A stretch of 61,905 bases of DNA from Nitrosopumilales archaeon (GTDB lineage: Archaea; Thermoproteota; Nitrososphaeria; Nitrososphaerales; Nitrososphaeraceae): assembly GCA_009665115.1 (NCBI GenBank), contig WJXE01000001.1:1-61905 (forward strand). Reading direction: 5' to 3'. The notes under the pieces were generated by a model that was not told where the DNA came from, searched no databases, and worked only from the letters and a program-made list of their open reading frames with translations. The position numbers and the translations under genes were made by a program. Of this stretch, positions 44,138-52,830 are shown in pieces (the stretch's first letter is position 1; the number at the start of each line of letters is the position of its first letter).

Positions 44138-45634
44138 CTAAATGACACTTACATCATGAGGATGACTCTCGGTGTAACCAGCTGGTGTAATTTTGATAAA
44201 CTCAGCGTTACTTTGCATTTCAGAGATCGTTTTTGCGCCGCAATAACTTAGCCCGGACTTTATCCCTCCTACAGCTTGCCTAATAATCTCAACTACGCTC
44301 CCCTTGTATGGAACCATCGCTTCAACGCCTTCTGGCACATAATCATTTAGATCATCTGCGTCTGCTGTTTGGCCCCCTTCTTCTCTATATTTTCTGCCTA
44401 GTGACGCATAAAATGAAGCCATTCCTCTATACATTTTATACTTTTTTCCGTTCTTAACGATTGTCTTGCCTGGACTCTCATCGGTTCCACCAAATAAGCT
44501 TCCCACCATGACTGTAGATGCCCCTGCTGCGAGTGCCTTCGTTGAATCGCCAGAGGTTCGTATTCCTCCATCGGAGATTATTGGAATGTTATACTCTTTT
44601 GCAACCTTAATACTATCCATTACTGCCGTTAGCTGGGGAACGCCAGAGCCTGTAATCACCCTCGTAATGCAGATGGATCCAGATCCCACTCCAACTTTCA
44701 CTGCATCAACACCAGCTTTGATCAAGTCTCTAGTTCCTTCGCCTGTCGCAATATTTCCAGCTATTAATTCGCAATATGGAAATGCCTTCTTAATCATATG
44801 CACTGCATTTATCGCATTGTCGCTGTGACCATGTGCAATATCAACGACTATCGCATCAGAGCCAGCTTCCAGGAGCGATTCGGTGCGTTCTAAATAATCA
44901 CCCTTTACTCCTACTGCGGCGCCAACGAGTAATCTACCCTTTTTATCTTTAGAAGCGTATGGATATTGCTCCATTTTCAGTATATCTTTGCTCGTTATAA
45001 GACCGACGATCCGCCGTGTCGCATCAACAACTGGCAGCTTTTCGATTCTGTGATTGTGCAGGATTTCCTTGGCTTGTTCTATAGTGGTCCCCTCCTTTGC
45101 TGTAATCACATCCTTGCTCATCAAGTCTGCAACGTTACTGCTACCATTCTTCTCCAATGTGATATCTCGTTGCGTAATGATGCCGGCAAGTCTTTTTCCG
45201 TCTTCTTCAACGAGAAGTCCTGATACGCCATAATCTATCATCATTTTTTTTGCATCCTTTACGCTCGTAGTCTCCTTAATAGTATAAGGTTGCTCGATAA
45301 CGACTGATTCAGAACGCTTCACTTTCAGAATTTCATCTACTTGATCTTCGATGGTCATGAACCTGTGAACAATCCCGATACCACCTTCCCTTGCGAGTGC
45401 AATCGCCATCCCAGCTTCTGTGATGGTGTCCATATTGGCGCTGATTAACGGGATATTCAGGGAAATATTAGTAGAAAGTCTAGTTCTAAGATCTGTCTGA
45501 GATCTTGATATGACGGCAGATCTTTTTGGGACTAGGAGAACGTCGTCAAACGTTAGCCCGTCTTTGATTTGCAAATTTTCCTTGATAAGGTGGTGGCGTG
45601 TAGCGTTATAAGCCTTCCTGTCGAGAGCGCTCAA
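44138..45634 (-). CDS. guaB: Inosine-5'-monophosphate dehydrogenase
   Basis: 498 residues. Oxidises IMP to XMP with NAD, the first committed step to GMP. The catalytic barrel is split by a pair of CBS domains (residues about 110-225; VADLMSKDVITAKEGTTIEQAKEIL). The catalytic Cys lies in GVGSGSICITR; the usual reading is G.GPGSICTTR, so Pro is Ser and the first Thr is Ile, while the second Thr is kept. The flap Arg-Tyr region (KYREEGG) is present. GuaA, the next enzyme, is at 54.4-56 kb. Confidence 0.97.
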   Translation of the reverse strand: MSALDRKAYNATRHHLIKENLQIKDGLTFDDVLLVPKRSAVISRSQTDLRTRLSTNISLNIPLISANMDTITEAGMAIALAREGGIGIVHRFMTIEDQVDEILKVKRSESVVIEQPYTIKETTSVKDAKKMMIDYGVSGLLVEEDGKRLAGIITQRDITLEKNGSSNVADLMSKDVITAKEGTTIEQAKEILHNHRIEKLPVVDATRRIVGLITSKDILKMEQYPYASKDKKGRLLVGAAVGVKGDYLERTESLLEAGSDAIVVDIAHGHSDNAINAVHMIKKAFPYCELIAGNIATGEGTRDLIKAGVDAVKVGVGSGSICITRVITGSGVPQLTAVMDSIKVAKEYNIPIISDGGIRTSGDSTKALAAGASTVMVGSLFGGTDESPGKTIVKNGKKYKMYRGMASFYASLGRKYREEGGQTADADDLNDYVPEGVEAMVPYKGSVVEIIRQAVGGIKSGLSYCGAKTISEMQSNAEFIKITPAGYTESHPHDVSVI

Positions 45635-45794
45635 CCCTCAATTTTAATTAGCATTAAAGTGTTCGGATATGTTACTTGCAAATTGGATTATGTATGGAAT
45701 TTCTTACATGTTATTTCCTCATCAGAATTATATCCCAATACCAACAGATTAAAATATTATCATAAGTGTCGTTTATAGGAGGACCCGACGCTCG

Positions 45795-46472
45795 TTGAAA
45801 TCGCAGAAGTGTAATATCGCAATATTTGACACGTTCAAGACTCGAAACAACAAGATTACTGGGGAGGCAAGAAGGCAGCGAGGAATAATAGCTCATCTTG
45901 CGACAGAGCGGAGCCCGGAGCTACGAACAAGGACTTCAATAGCACATATTATTGCCGATAGACACGGCATTTTATGGCAAAACATATACTCTGGAATTTT
46001 CAGAGATCTTGACGAAGTGTTAATCCCATCAGGTGTTGTCATAGAAGGGGGCAGATTGCCGTTGCGGCGCGGTCCCAAAGCTTTGCAGATGGAGGGTGTC
46101 CCTTTCTATGAATTGAGTGAAACAGGGCTTCTTGTTGCTTCTTCAATAGAAGAGATAGGTCCTAGTAGAACGAAAATGTTAGAGTCATATATTAGATCTC
46201 TTCCGAGTGGTACTCCTGACTACGAAATAATGCGGGAAGGGATTTTATTGCTAATCAGATTCTTTCCATCTTTCGCATGCAAAATTATCAATGAATATGT
46301 CCGCGCATTTACCCTAGGTTTAATCGAAGGTATTACTCCGATGGATATCAGTAAACTGCGCTCGGTGATTTCAGCCCAGATAGGACTAGAAAAGGAACTT
46401 ATAGAGTCTTTTGATCGGCTGCAATCCGATCAAAAGCAAACTATTAGCAGGTTTATCAATCTCATCAGCTGA
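45795..46472 (+). CDS. Hypothetical protein, 225 residues
   Basis: A TTG start preceded by GGAGGA. The N-terminal part (TSIAHIIADRHGILWQNIYSGIFRDLDEVLIPSG) looks like a helix-turn-helix, followed by a short loop of Gly/Arg (GGRLPLRRGPKAL) and a long all-helical C-terminal region. This could be a DNA-associated regulator, but I do not recognise a family. Divergent from guaB, so it may share control with it. Convergent with the small zinc protein at 46480. Confidence 0.72.
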   Translation: MKSQKCNIAIFDTFKTRNNKITGEARRQRGIIAHLATERSPELRTRTSIAHIIADRHGILWQNIYSGIFRDLDEVLIPSGVVIEGGRLPLRRGPKALQMEGVPFYELSETGLLVASSIEEIGPSRTKMLESYIRSLPSGTPDYEIMREGILLLIRFFPSFACKIINEYVRAFTLGLIEGITPMDISKLRSVISAQIGLEKELIESFDRLQSDQKQTISRFINLIS

Positions 46473-46479
46473 AGAATCA

Positions 46480-46662
46480 CTACTGACCTTTATAACCACA
46501 TCCAACACATTGATATTTATTTAACTTTCCTTTACATTGTTCGCAACGCCAAATTTTTTCAGTTTTACACTTAGGACATATAAAATTTTCCGATAGCTCG
46601 CCTGGACGCACTCCTTCACCGCACGCGGTGCATTTTGGGATTTCGTATGAGCCTGCGTACAT
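46480..46662 (-). CDS. Small zinc-ribbon protein of the HVO_2753 type
   Basis: 60 residues with four CxxC pairs: residues 11/14, 29/32, 40/43 and 52/55. Two zinc ions are expected. This arrangement, with CTACGEGVRPGE and CPKCKTEKIWRCEQC, matches the small archaeal zinc-finger proteins studied in haloarchaea (HVO_2753), where loss affects growth and swarming; it probably binds RNA. It is often next to translation elongation factor 1B, but that gene is not seen here. Confidence 0.82.
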   Translation of the reverse strand: MYAGSYEIPKCTACGEGVRPGELSENFICPKCKTEKIWRCEQCKGKLNKYQCVGCGYKGQ

Positions 46663-46956
46663 CTATATACGCATTAGCTATTACCCTTATTTTTAATTTT
46701 ATTACACGCAAGGAAGAAGCGATTGAAAGTCGGATTTTAAAATCTGACGGCATTACCGATAACGATCAGATCGTATCCTGACAAACCTTTTGTATAGTAG
46801 AACTCATCAGATCCTTTCTCAAGGTTTTCTAAGAAGTATTTCTCGATTCGATATGAATCGTCCAATGCGTATTTGATACTGAAAGTAAGTAAGATATCTA
46901 TCAATAAAATATAACACTTATTCTTTTTTACTCGGCAAAGAAAATTACTCCCAATC

Positions 46957-47679
46957 ATGGGCAGATACCAAGTAGCGAACTATGTCGGGGTTTTCGGCTT
47001 TACTATCATCAGCATATTATTAATATTGTCAAAATCAGTCTCTCCGATAGGCGAATTTCCGCCAATGGCAATAGCACAACAAGGAATAAAGGACATGACA
47101 AACGCCACACATTTTACAGCGAAAGGCGGAGTCTCTAATCAGACTATTGAATCCGTAATGGGCGCTTTCATGAGTCCGAAATCATTGATGGCCTCTGCAA
47201 TTGATCAAATTCGTAACAGCACGGCAAAAAATAATACAAATGCCAGAACTAATTCTGGAATTATGTTTGTTAGGGACTCGGATACAGTTCTGCTATCACA
47301 TCAGATTCTCCCTCCAAAAGACTTTATACATATTTACGACACGACGCCGTATAAGATAATGAATGGGTATTTGACTGCGAAGCTTCCCTGTGATACGAAT
47401 TCTCAAAGTCCGGTGGAGATACTAGTCGGCCAGCTCACAAATCTTAAGCCGGCAAAATTGGGGATAGTCAAAGAATTGTCGAAGCCCGGATATATGTGCA
47501 TGTATTATGCCGATCTCTCACCGTCTGGATTGCTGGCCAAGGCGAATAACTCAACATCGATCACGGATATAGCACTTTTTAACCCTACTGGTTACAGAGT
47601 TATACTATTAAACACGAGTACTATCGTTGTTGGAGTCAACGGAATTATGCCTTTAACAGAATCAAGTAAAATGCAATGA
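46957..47679 (+). CDS. Secreted protein of unknown function
   Basis: 240 residues. The N-terminus (positive MGRYQ, hydrophobic stretch about residues 10-28, then AIAQQ) looks like a signal peptide with cleavage near residue 41. The mature part is Asn/Thr-rich with several potential N-glycosylation sites (NAT, NQT, NST, NTS) and two cysteines (PCDTN and YMCMYY) that could form a disulphide. It has strand-like segments but no known domain. No membrane helix at the C-terminus, so it is probably released or attached otherwise. Confidence 0.75.
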   Translation: MGRYQVANYVGVFGFTIISILLILSKSVSPIGEFPPMAIAQQGIKDMTNATHFTAKGGVSNQTIESVMGAFMSPKSLMASAIDQIRNSTAKNNTNARTNSGIMFVRDSDTVLLSHQILPPKDFIHIYDTTPYKIMNGYLTAKLPCDTNSQSPVEILVGQLTNLKPAKLGIVKELSKPGYMCMYYADLSPSGLLAKANNSTSITDIALFNPTGYRVILLNTSTIVVGVNGIMPLTESSKMQ

Positions 47680-47823
47680 CCTTGGGGAACTAAGATGTGA
47701 ATGCGACTCATCAAATAATCAACTAAATAGATCCTAAAAATGTAGAAGCTGGCTTTACTCAAACCATCGATTGTCATTCAAAATTCGAATTACACGACTG
47801 AAGCCATTATGACCCAGGTATGA

Positions 47824-48750
47824 TCAATTAGACTCACTGTATGGAATGTCGACTACCTTCAGATCTTCTGCAGCTTCAACGTTTTCGTGGATAGCTCTTG
47901 CTTCATTAATTAATCCAGATGTTTCTTCATATCTCGTGCTGAAGTGAGTAAGGAACAATTTTTTTACCTCTGCTTCCCGTGCCAGCATAGCTGCTTCTGT
48001 CGCTGTAGAATGAAAATTTTTGACCGCCTTTTGATATTTGTCATGACCGTAGGTCGATTCGTAGATGAGCAGGTCACAATTCTTGAAGAAATCTCGCAAT
48101 TTAATGGTGGGTCTTGTGTCGCCAGATATTCCTATTTTTCTGCCAGCCCTCGCAGGTCCAGTCATTTGGCTGGACCTTATCAATTCCCCTTCATAGATAA
48201 TGTCCTGACCGTGCTGCAATTTGCTATAAAGCTCACTCTCTGGGATATGGAACCGTTTAGCCTCACTAATGTTAAAAATTCCTGGTCTATCAAATTCAGT
48301 GAGACAGTAGGAAAATGAAGGGACTAAATGCTTTGATTCGCAACAAGTTATTTGGTAATCTTTCTCTTTTACTACAACACCCTCGCAATCAATCATATGC
48401 ATATTGATGTCAAATAGTAGCCCGAAATTTACTATTCGCATGTTTTCCGTGACAAATTCGGCTAATTTTCCTTGCCCATATATATCGACTGCCATTACCC
48501 TTCCTTGCAAAGACATTGTTTGTAAGAGCCCAAGCAAGCCGACACAATGATCAGCGTGCATATGCGTTATAAAAATTTTCATTCGTTTATTCATTCCTAA
48601 ACCAGCCCTTATGAAATTTCGCTGCATGCCTTCACCGGCATCAAATAACAATAACTCATTTCCTCTTTTTATCACGACTGAAGATAACCCGCGCTCTGCT
48701 GTTGGAGCTGCAGCAGAGGTTCCGAGAAAAATCAACTTCATATCAACCAT
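47824..48750 (-). CDS. rnz: Ribonuclease Z
   Basis: Metallo-beta-lactamase endonuclease that trims tRNA 3' ends. HMHADHCVGL (HxHxDH), the exosite region and later the conserved His in FHSTATEAA and LTHFSTRY are present. About 308 residues, the usual archaeal size. In-frame starts exist at TTG 48783, ATG 48750 and ATG 48741 (the family start MKLIFLGTS). A TATA element near 48795 places the transcript start about 48770, which supports 48750 or 48741. Confidence 0.95.
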   Translation of the reverse strand: MVDMKLIFLGTSAAAPTAERGLSSVVIKRGNELLLFDAGEGMQRNFIRAGLGMNKRMKIFITHMHADHCVGLLGLLQTMSLQGRVMAVDIYGQGKLAEFVTENMRIVNFGLLFDINMHMIDCEGVVVKEKDYQITCCESKHLVPSFSYCLTEFDRPGIFNISEAKRFHIPESELYSKLQHGQDIIYEGELIRSSQMTGPARAGRKIGISGDTRPTIKLRDFFKNCDLLIYESTYGHDKYQKAVKNFHSTATEAAMLAREAEVKKLFLTHFSTRYEETSGLINEARAIHENVEAAEDLKVVDIPYSESN

Positions 48751-48884
48751 ACTATCCTCGTAAATGCCCCTTGTTATTCTCAACGCGAATAGTATATACT
48801 TTTTACGTTGAATAGTAGACTCCTGTATTTCTTGTGATAATCACTCGTTATTGTTGTCGACGCTGCGTAGATTTCGATACATTA

Positions 48885-49802
48885 TTACCATAAGTGCTTC
48901 TTCGTGTCAATAATAGCCTTCAGCTTAGTAGTTATAAGAGGGGCTAGGTCGACTTTCGCATTAATCCCGGGGACCGAATTAGTCGAAATGATCTCTTCTA
49001 CCCCAGCGGCTTTGATTCTTGTTGTCGCATCTCCGATCAACAACGCATGAGTACAAATTGCATAAATTTTGTTGGGGTTGTACCTCCTTAGAAATCTGCA
49101 AGCTTCTACAATGCTTTCGCCAGTGCTCATCATGTCGTCTAAAAGAATCAGATCCCTACCAAGCACGCTAGAATTTAATTCTTTTTCTTCAATAATGACT
49201 TCCGCGGTATCCTTGTTTCGACTTTTCTTTAAGGCAACCATATCTGTTCCCAGCATCCTAGCGAATTTGACTGCCCTTTTAGCACCTCCCATATCTGGCG
49301 ATACTACAATTGGCGCATTTGGTTTGATTTTGACAGCAGCATAGTCTGCCAAAAGACCAACAGCGCTGATGTTTTGCGTATCAATCGTAAAATACGATAA
49401 CGAAGCCGGACTATGTATGTCCACCGTGATTAATCGCTTGGTTCCTACCGTTTCGATCAATTTGGCTACTAAAGCCATGCTTGCCACTTCTCCATCCAAA
49501 AATGCTCGGTCTTGGCGTGAATATGCCATATATGGCATAACTGCACACACGTTTGCGGCTCCATCCTCTGAACACCTTTTTATCATCATTAGTGCTTGTA
49601 AAAGATGCCTGTCCGTTGGAGGATAGGTCGACTGTACTACTATGCAATAATCTTTGTCAACCCTTCTCATTTTAATTTTGCTCTCGCCGTCCGGAAATAT
49701 CCTGAGGTCAACCGGCACTAATTCAGCATCTAGATGCTTTGCGATTGCGGTAGCCAGATCGAGAGATGATGGTCCTGCTATTATTGAGACATCTTTGTAC
49801 AA
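48885..49802 (-). CDS. prs: Ribose-phosphate pyrophosphokinase
   Basis: 305 residues from a TTG start. Makes PRPP from ribose 5-phosphate and ATP, which feeds purine, pyrimidine and NAD synthesis (including NadC). Conserved motifs: FPDGESKIKM, YSRQDRAF, VDIHSPAS and the PRPP loop DDMMSTGESIVEA. The archaeal class is about this length. Confidence 0.95.
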   Translation of the reverse strand: MYKDVSIIAGPSSLDLATAIAKHLDAELVPVDLRIFPDGESKIKMRRVDKDYCIVVQSTYPPTDRHLLQALMMIKRCSEDGAANVCAVMPYMAYSRQDRAFLDGEVASMALVAKLIETVGTKRLITVDIHSPASLSYFTIDTQNISAVGLLADYAAVKIKPNAPIVVSPDMGGAKRAVKFARMLGTDMVALKKSRNKDTAEVIIEEKELNSSVLGRDLILLDDMMSTGESIVEACRFLRRYNPNKIYAICTHALLIGDATTRIKAAGVEEIISTNSVPGINAKVDLAPLITTKLKAIIDTKKHLW

Positions 49803-49924
49803 ATCGTACTCAGCTTCTTACACATTCTTAAAAATGTTGATTAGTTGGCGATCCAGGTCGACGCATTAGAAAATATTCTTACACGCCTAGCCTAATACAG
49901 AATCGAGATAAATGATCAACAATG

Positions 49925-50494
49925 CTAATCTATCTTTCCAATCAGATGATCCTTTAACCACACATACAACGGAATTATAGGATGTTGAAATGGCAAGGAC
50001 TTCTCATTTTTTCTGTTGAAGCCTAGCATTATCATCCTACCTTCAAGATAATTTCTTAAATCCTTCAATAGCTCCTGTCCTTTAAGTGGTCCATAAATCT
50101 GGAAAAAATATTCCTGATTATAGTAAGAGACGTGCTGCATAAAGCAATATGATAACATAGTAGGATCGTTAAGTATGCGCTCCTTATGAACCGCTTTCTT
50201 CTCTTCTGTCCTGATTTGTAACTCTCTTTCAAAGTATCCACTGCGTATAAATTCTGTGTTCATTCTTGTTTTTGGACTATTCTTGTAACCTTCGATTTCG
50301 AGATAGAATTTATTGACAGTTTCTGATGCCAAGTCCATTACTTCCCATTTTTCATTATCATCAACTTTACTAGGTCTTCCGAATAGGAACAGGACACACA
50401 TTAGCTCATAACCTTCAACAAACGGAAAATCTTGTTTCCCTATTAAGAATTCGCCTATGCGCTCTGAAATATTTTCCGGAAGAATGATGCGCAT
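49925..50494 (-). CDS. Hypothetical protein, 189 residues
   Basis: From ATG at 50494 the product starts MRIILPENISERIGEFLIG. The frame is open 32 codons further upstream, but a TATA-like TTATATATTTAT near 50545-50560 lies inside it and places the transcript start about 25 nt before 50494. The protein is soluble, with many aromatic residues (YYNQEYFFQIYG) and a mixed helix/strand pattern. No family is recognised. The divergent gene at 50590 shares this promoter region. Confidence 0.62.
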   Translation of the reverse strand: MRIILPENISERIGEFLIGKQDFPFVEGYELMCVLFLFGRPSKVDDNEKWEVMDLASETVNKFYLEIEGYKNSPKTRMNTEFIRSGYFERELQIRTEEKKAVHKERILNDPTMLSYCFMQHVSYYNQEYFFQIYGPLKGQELLKDLRNYLEGRMIMLGFNRKNEKSLPFQHPIIPLYVWLKDHLIGKID

Positions 50495-50589
50495 ATGTGA
50501 ACTCTGTCGCTGCACTCGTTTATTATATGGATTGATAAATATATAAGATGTGTATGCTTTATAGTTACTCAGAACTGGATTATTGAACA

Positions 50590-50895
50590 ATGTCAGAGGC
50601 AGGCGTTAAAACCGTTTATCTAATTGTTCATGGGCAAAAGCAACTACTCGAGCAGGTAATAGAAAAACTAGTTGCACGAGGGTTCCAACGGAGTAATATG
50701 CAACCAGCGAGTCTTGAAAAGGCAGGAAATAAAGGAGATTTTGTCGCGATGGTTTGGCCTCCTAGTGCGCCCAAGGAGATCGTTGTTAGTGAGATCACGG
50801 GGAATCGCGCAAGTGAAAGTCAAGACATAACGATTGACCTTGGCGCCTGGACTTCCGTTGGTCAAAAGGAATTATATCGAATATCTCTTCGATGA
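50590..50895 (+). CDS. Hypothetical protein, 101 residues
   Basis: A small soluble protein that begins MSEAGVKTVYLIVHGQKQLLEQVIEKL and continues with strands suggestive of an alpha/beta ferredoxin-like fold (TVYLIVHG, DFVAMVWPP, DITIDLGAW). No motif identifies it. It converges with the ferredoxin gene at 50945 and is not in an operon. Confidence 0.63.
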   Translation: MSEAGVKTVYLIVHGQKQLLEQVIEKLVARGFQRSNMQPASLEKAGNKGDFVAMVWPPSAPKEIVVSEITGNRASESQDITIDLGAWTSVGQKELYRISLR

Positions 50896-50944
50896 TACAT
50901 TCTTCCCCAGGGAAGAACGTTCTTATCTAGAAAAAAAGCCGAGC

Positions 50945-51481
50945 TCAATGGGCATGTGGCGGCGGAGCACTACCTTTTGAGAGAGCTTCGTTGAATGTAC
51001 CTGATGCTTTTTCGTGGAATTCAAGATTAGACTGATCTACTTTAATTGCCTGAGGCGGGCAAACTGAGACACAGGCCATACACCAAATACAATCGTGTTC
51101 CCTGACAGGGTCGGCCTTGTCTGTGTAGTCTTTTCTCTCCTCTTTTACTGTGCTACCAGTTCCAGCACTCGTTTCGTTCACCATCTTAGAAGGTGGTACA
51201 TCTTGCTCAGTTCTGTACCACTGAAAGACTTGTACAGGACAGGCCTCAATACACGCACCGTCTGCTACACATGAGTCCCAGTCAACTGCGACCATAGTGC
51301 CATGTATTCCTGCTGGAGCGATATCCTCTCCTCTAGCAGTAAATGCAGCTTTTACCTCTTCATTTTCAGCAGCCTCCGCTGTTTTACCTGGTCCCCACAC
51401 ATAGTGATAATGCTCTCCGTCAGAATGCATATGTTTACCAATTACTTGATTATTTTTTGGAAAGTCTGGATCTATTGGCAT
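50945..51481 (-). CDS. Zinc-containing ferredoxin (7Fe/8Fe type)
   Basis: 178 residues. An N-terminal extension with His residues (HMHSDGEHYHY) matches the zinc site of archaeal ZFd ferredoxins. Two cluster sites follow: CVADGACIEACPVQVF and CIWCMACVSVCPPQAI, joined by a Ser/Thr/Lys-rich loop. It is the main soluble electron carrier for 2-oxoacid oxidoreductases in related archaea. A TATA box (TTTATATAAT, 51511-51520 on the reverse strand) and a 15-nt palindrome precede the ATG. Confidence 0.94.
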   Translation of the reverse strand: MPIDPDFPKNNQVIGKHMHSDGEHYHYVWGPGKTAEAAENEEVKAAFTARGEDIAPAGIHGTMVAVDWDSCVADGACIEACPVQVFQWYRTEQDVPPSKMVNETSAGTGSTVKEERKDYTDKADPVREHDCIWCMACVSVCPPQAIKVDQSNLEFHEKASGTFNEALSKGSAPPPHAH

Positions 51482-51483
51482 AT

Positions 51484-51498
51484 CTATCTGTCAGATAG
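51484..51498 (-). promoter_or_regulatory. Palindrome between the TATA box and the ferredoxin start
   Basis: CTATCTGACAGATAG on the coding strand is a perfect 15-nt palindrome around the central base. It ends 2 bp before the ATG and is centred about 25 nt after the TATA box, where transcription begins. The core TATCTGACAGATA is identical to 37556-37568 before a membrane protein gene. A repressor at this place would block the polymerase. Confidence 0.42.
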
Positions 51499-51600
51499 TC
51501 GAGATTACATATTATATAAACCATATGTGAACGGAAGACATGAATATCCTCTACTCGCGTTGTTATCTTACGTTAGCGATTGTTCTGATTAATGGATGCA

Positions 51601-52782
51601 TTACACAATCTTTTCAAATAAGACAGTCAATTCGTCGCCCTGTAGTTTCGCTTTGGCAAGTTTCATACCCGTAGTGGCAGCAGGAAGGGGCACTGTATTC
51701 ACCATATAGCCGACTCGAGTTTTCACCTTTATTGTAAGCTTATCACTATAACGCTCAACATCAAAGTCATCTTTCTCTGTGAACGGAACTTTGACTGTCA
51801 TTCGTAATAAAGAATTCTCTTTAGCAAAGTGAAATACGTTTCCACGAAAGAGCACATCAGCCGGATCTTGATTTTCGAACATCAGTTGACCATTTTCTCG
51901 CAACATTTCGATCCCCCGTAATTCAGTGCCATAGAGTTTAACCTCCTTTACAGGGAGTGGGTAAAAGTTTGCTTTGGCCTCCTCTATCTTTACTCTTTGA
52001 AAATCTGCCCACTCGGCATAGTATAGATCTGAGCTCCCCCCAGGCATAATCTTATTGATTATTGCAAGATCTACATTTATGCCATAAAGACTGGCAGACA
52101 TGAATGCTCTCTTAGCATTCTCTATGCTGAATGTGTCAGGATTGGTAACTAGTCTTATACTCGTTATGTCCTGGTTCATCATGATCATATTTAGGTTGTC
52201 TAATTTGGCAAGTAACTCGAGTTCATTTTCCAGAACATTTTGTGGAGGCGTAGGTAGCCGCGACAGAGGCTGGAATATTCGGGCAAAGCCACTGAACATC
52301 CCCACCAATCCGGTAAGTTTCCTTCCAATACTGCCGACTAATTTAGGAAAATAGAGATATCGTAATGCCTCGCCTGAAGCAGCCATGTCAAGAACCACCG
52401 TGTCAAATCTTTTCGTGCGAGATACTTCTTCTATTTTCAATAATGAAAATAATTGAGTCATTCCTGGCAACATGGCAAGCTCGTACGCTAAAGTTTCATC
52501 AATACCCCGTGCATGAAACAAGGTTGCCATGTACGAGAGAATCGTTGTATATTGTTTGTTCATCTCCATTAGCGGGTCGATCTGCAGTGCTTGCAAATTC
52601 GTGAGAATTTCTTTTGGTTCATAGCCCAGGTCGGGCATCGCGAATGCGTCGGTTAAAGTGTGAGCAGGATCGGATGAGATCAATAATGTACGGTATTTAT
52701 TCTCCGCAAGTTTTATGGCTGTCGAGCATGCACTTACGGTTTTCCCGGTGCCCCCCTTGCCTGTATAAATTATTAACCGCAA
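51601..52782 (-). CDS. ArsA/Get3-family ATPase with a C-terminal HSP20-like domain
   Basis: 393 residues. The P-loop GKGGTGKT (8-15), switch I (DPAHTL) and the switch II region (VLDMAASGEALRYL) are present. The last about 80 residues (LLRMTVKVPFTEKDDFDVER, KLTIKVKTRVG, LPAATTGMKLAKA) form the alpha-crystallin-like ArsA-HSP20 domain. This fusion is best known from cyanobacteria and actinobacteria. The family includes arsenite pump ATPases and tail-anchored protein targeting factors; no arsenic gene is near, so targeting or an unknown role is likelier. Next to a DegT gene, 48 nt apart. Confidence 0.92.
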   Translation of the reverse strand: MRLIIYTGKGGTGKTVSACSTAIKLAENKYRTLLISSDPAHTLTDAFAMPDLGYEPKEILTNLQALQIDPLMEMNKQYTTILSYMATLFHARGIDETLAYELAMLPGMTQLFSLLKIEEVSRTKRFDTVVLDMAASGEALRYLYFPKLVGSIGRKLTGLVGMFSGFARIFQPLSRLPTPPQNVLENELELLAKLDNLNMIMMNQDITSIRLVTNPDTFSIENAKRAFMSASLYGINVDLAIINKIMPGGSSDLYYAEWADFQRVKIEEAKANFYPLPVKEVKLYGTELRGIEMLRENGQLMFENQDPADVLFRGNVFHFAKENSLLRMTVKVPFTEKDDFDVERYSDKLTIKVKTRVGYMVNTVPLPAATTGMKLAKAKLQGDELTVLFEKIV

Positions 52783-52830
52783 TATTCGTTCTCGCGCATC
52801 TTAAGTAATAAAAAGTATACAGGGTTCAAT

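Noticed and set aside
46737..46958. 73-codon minus-strand frame upstream of the zinc-ribbon gene
   Set aside because: Its 5' end covers the start of the secreted protein gene, and no family or signal supports it.
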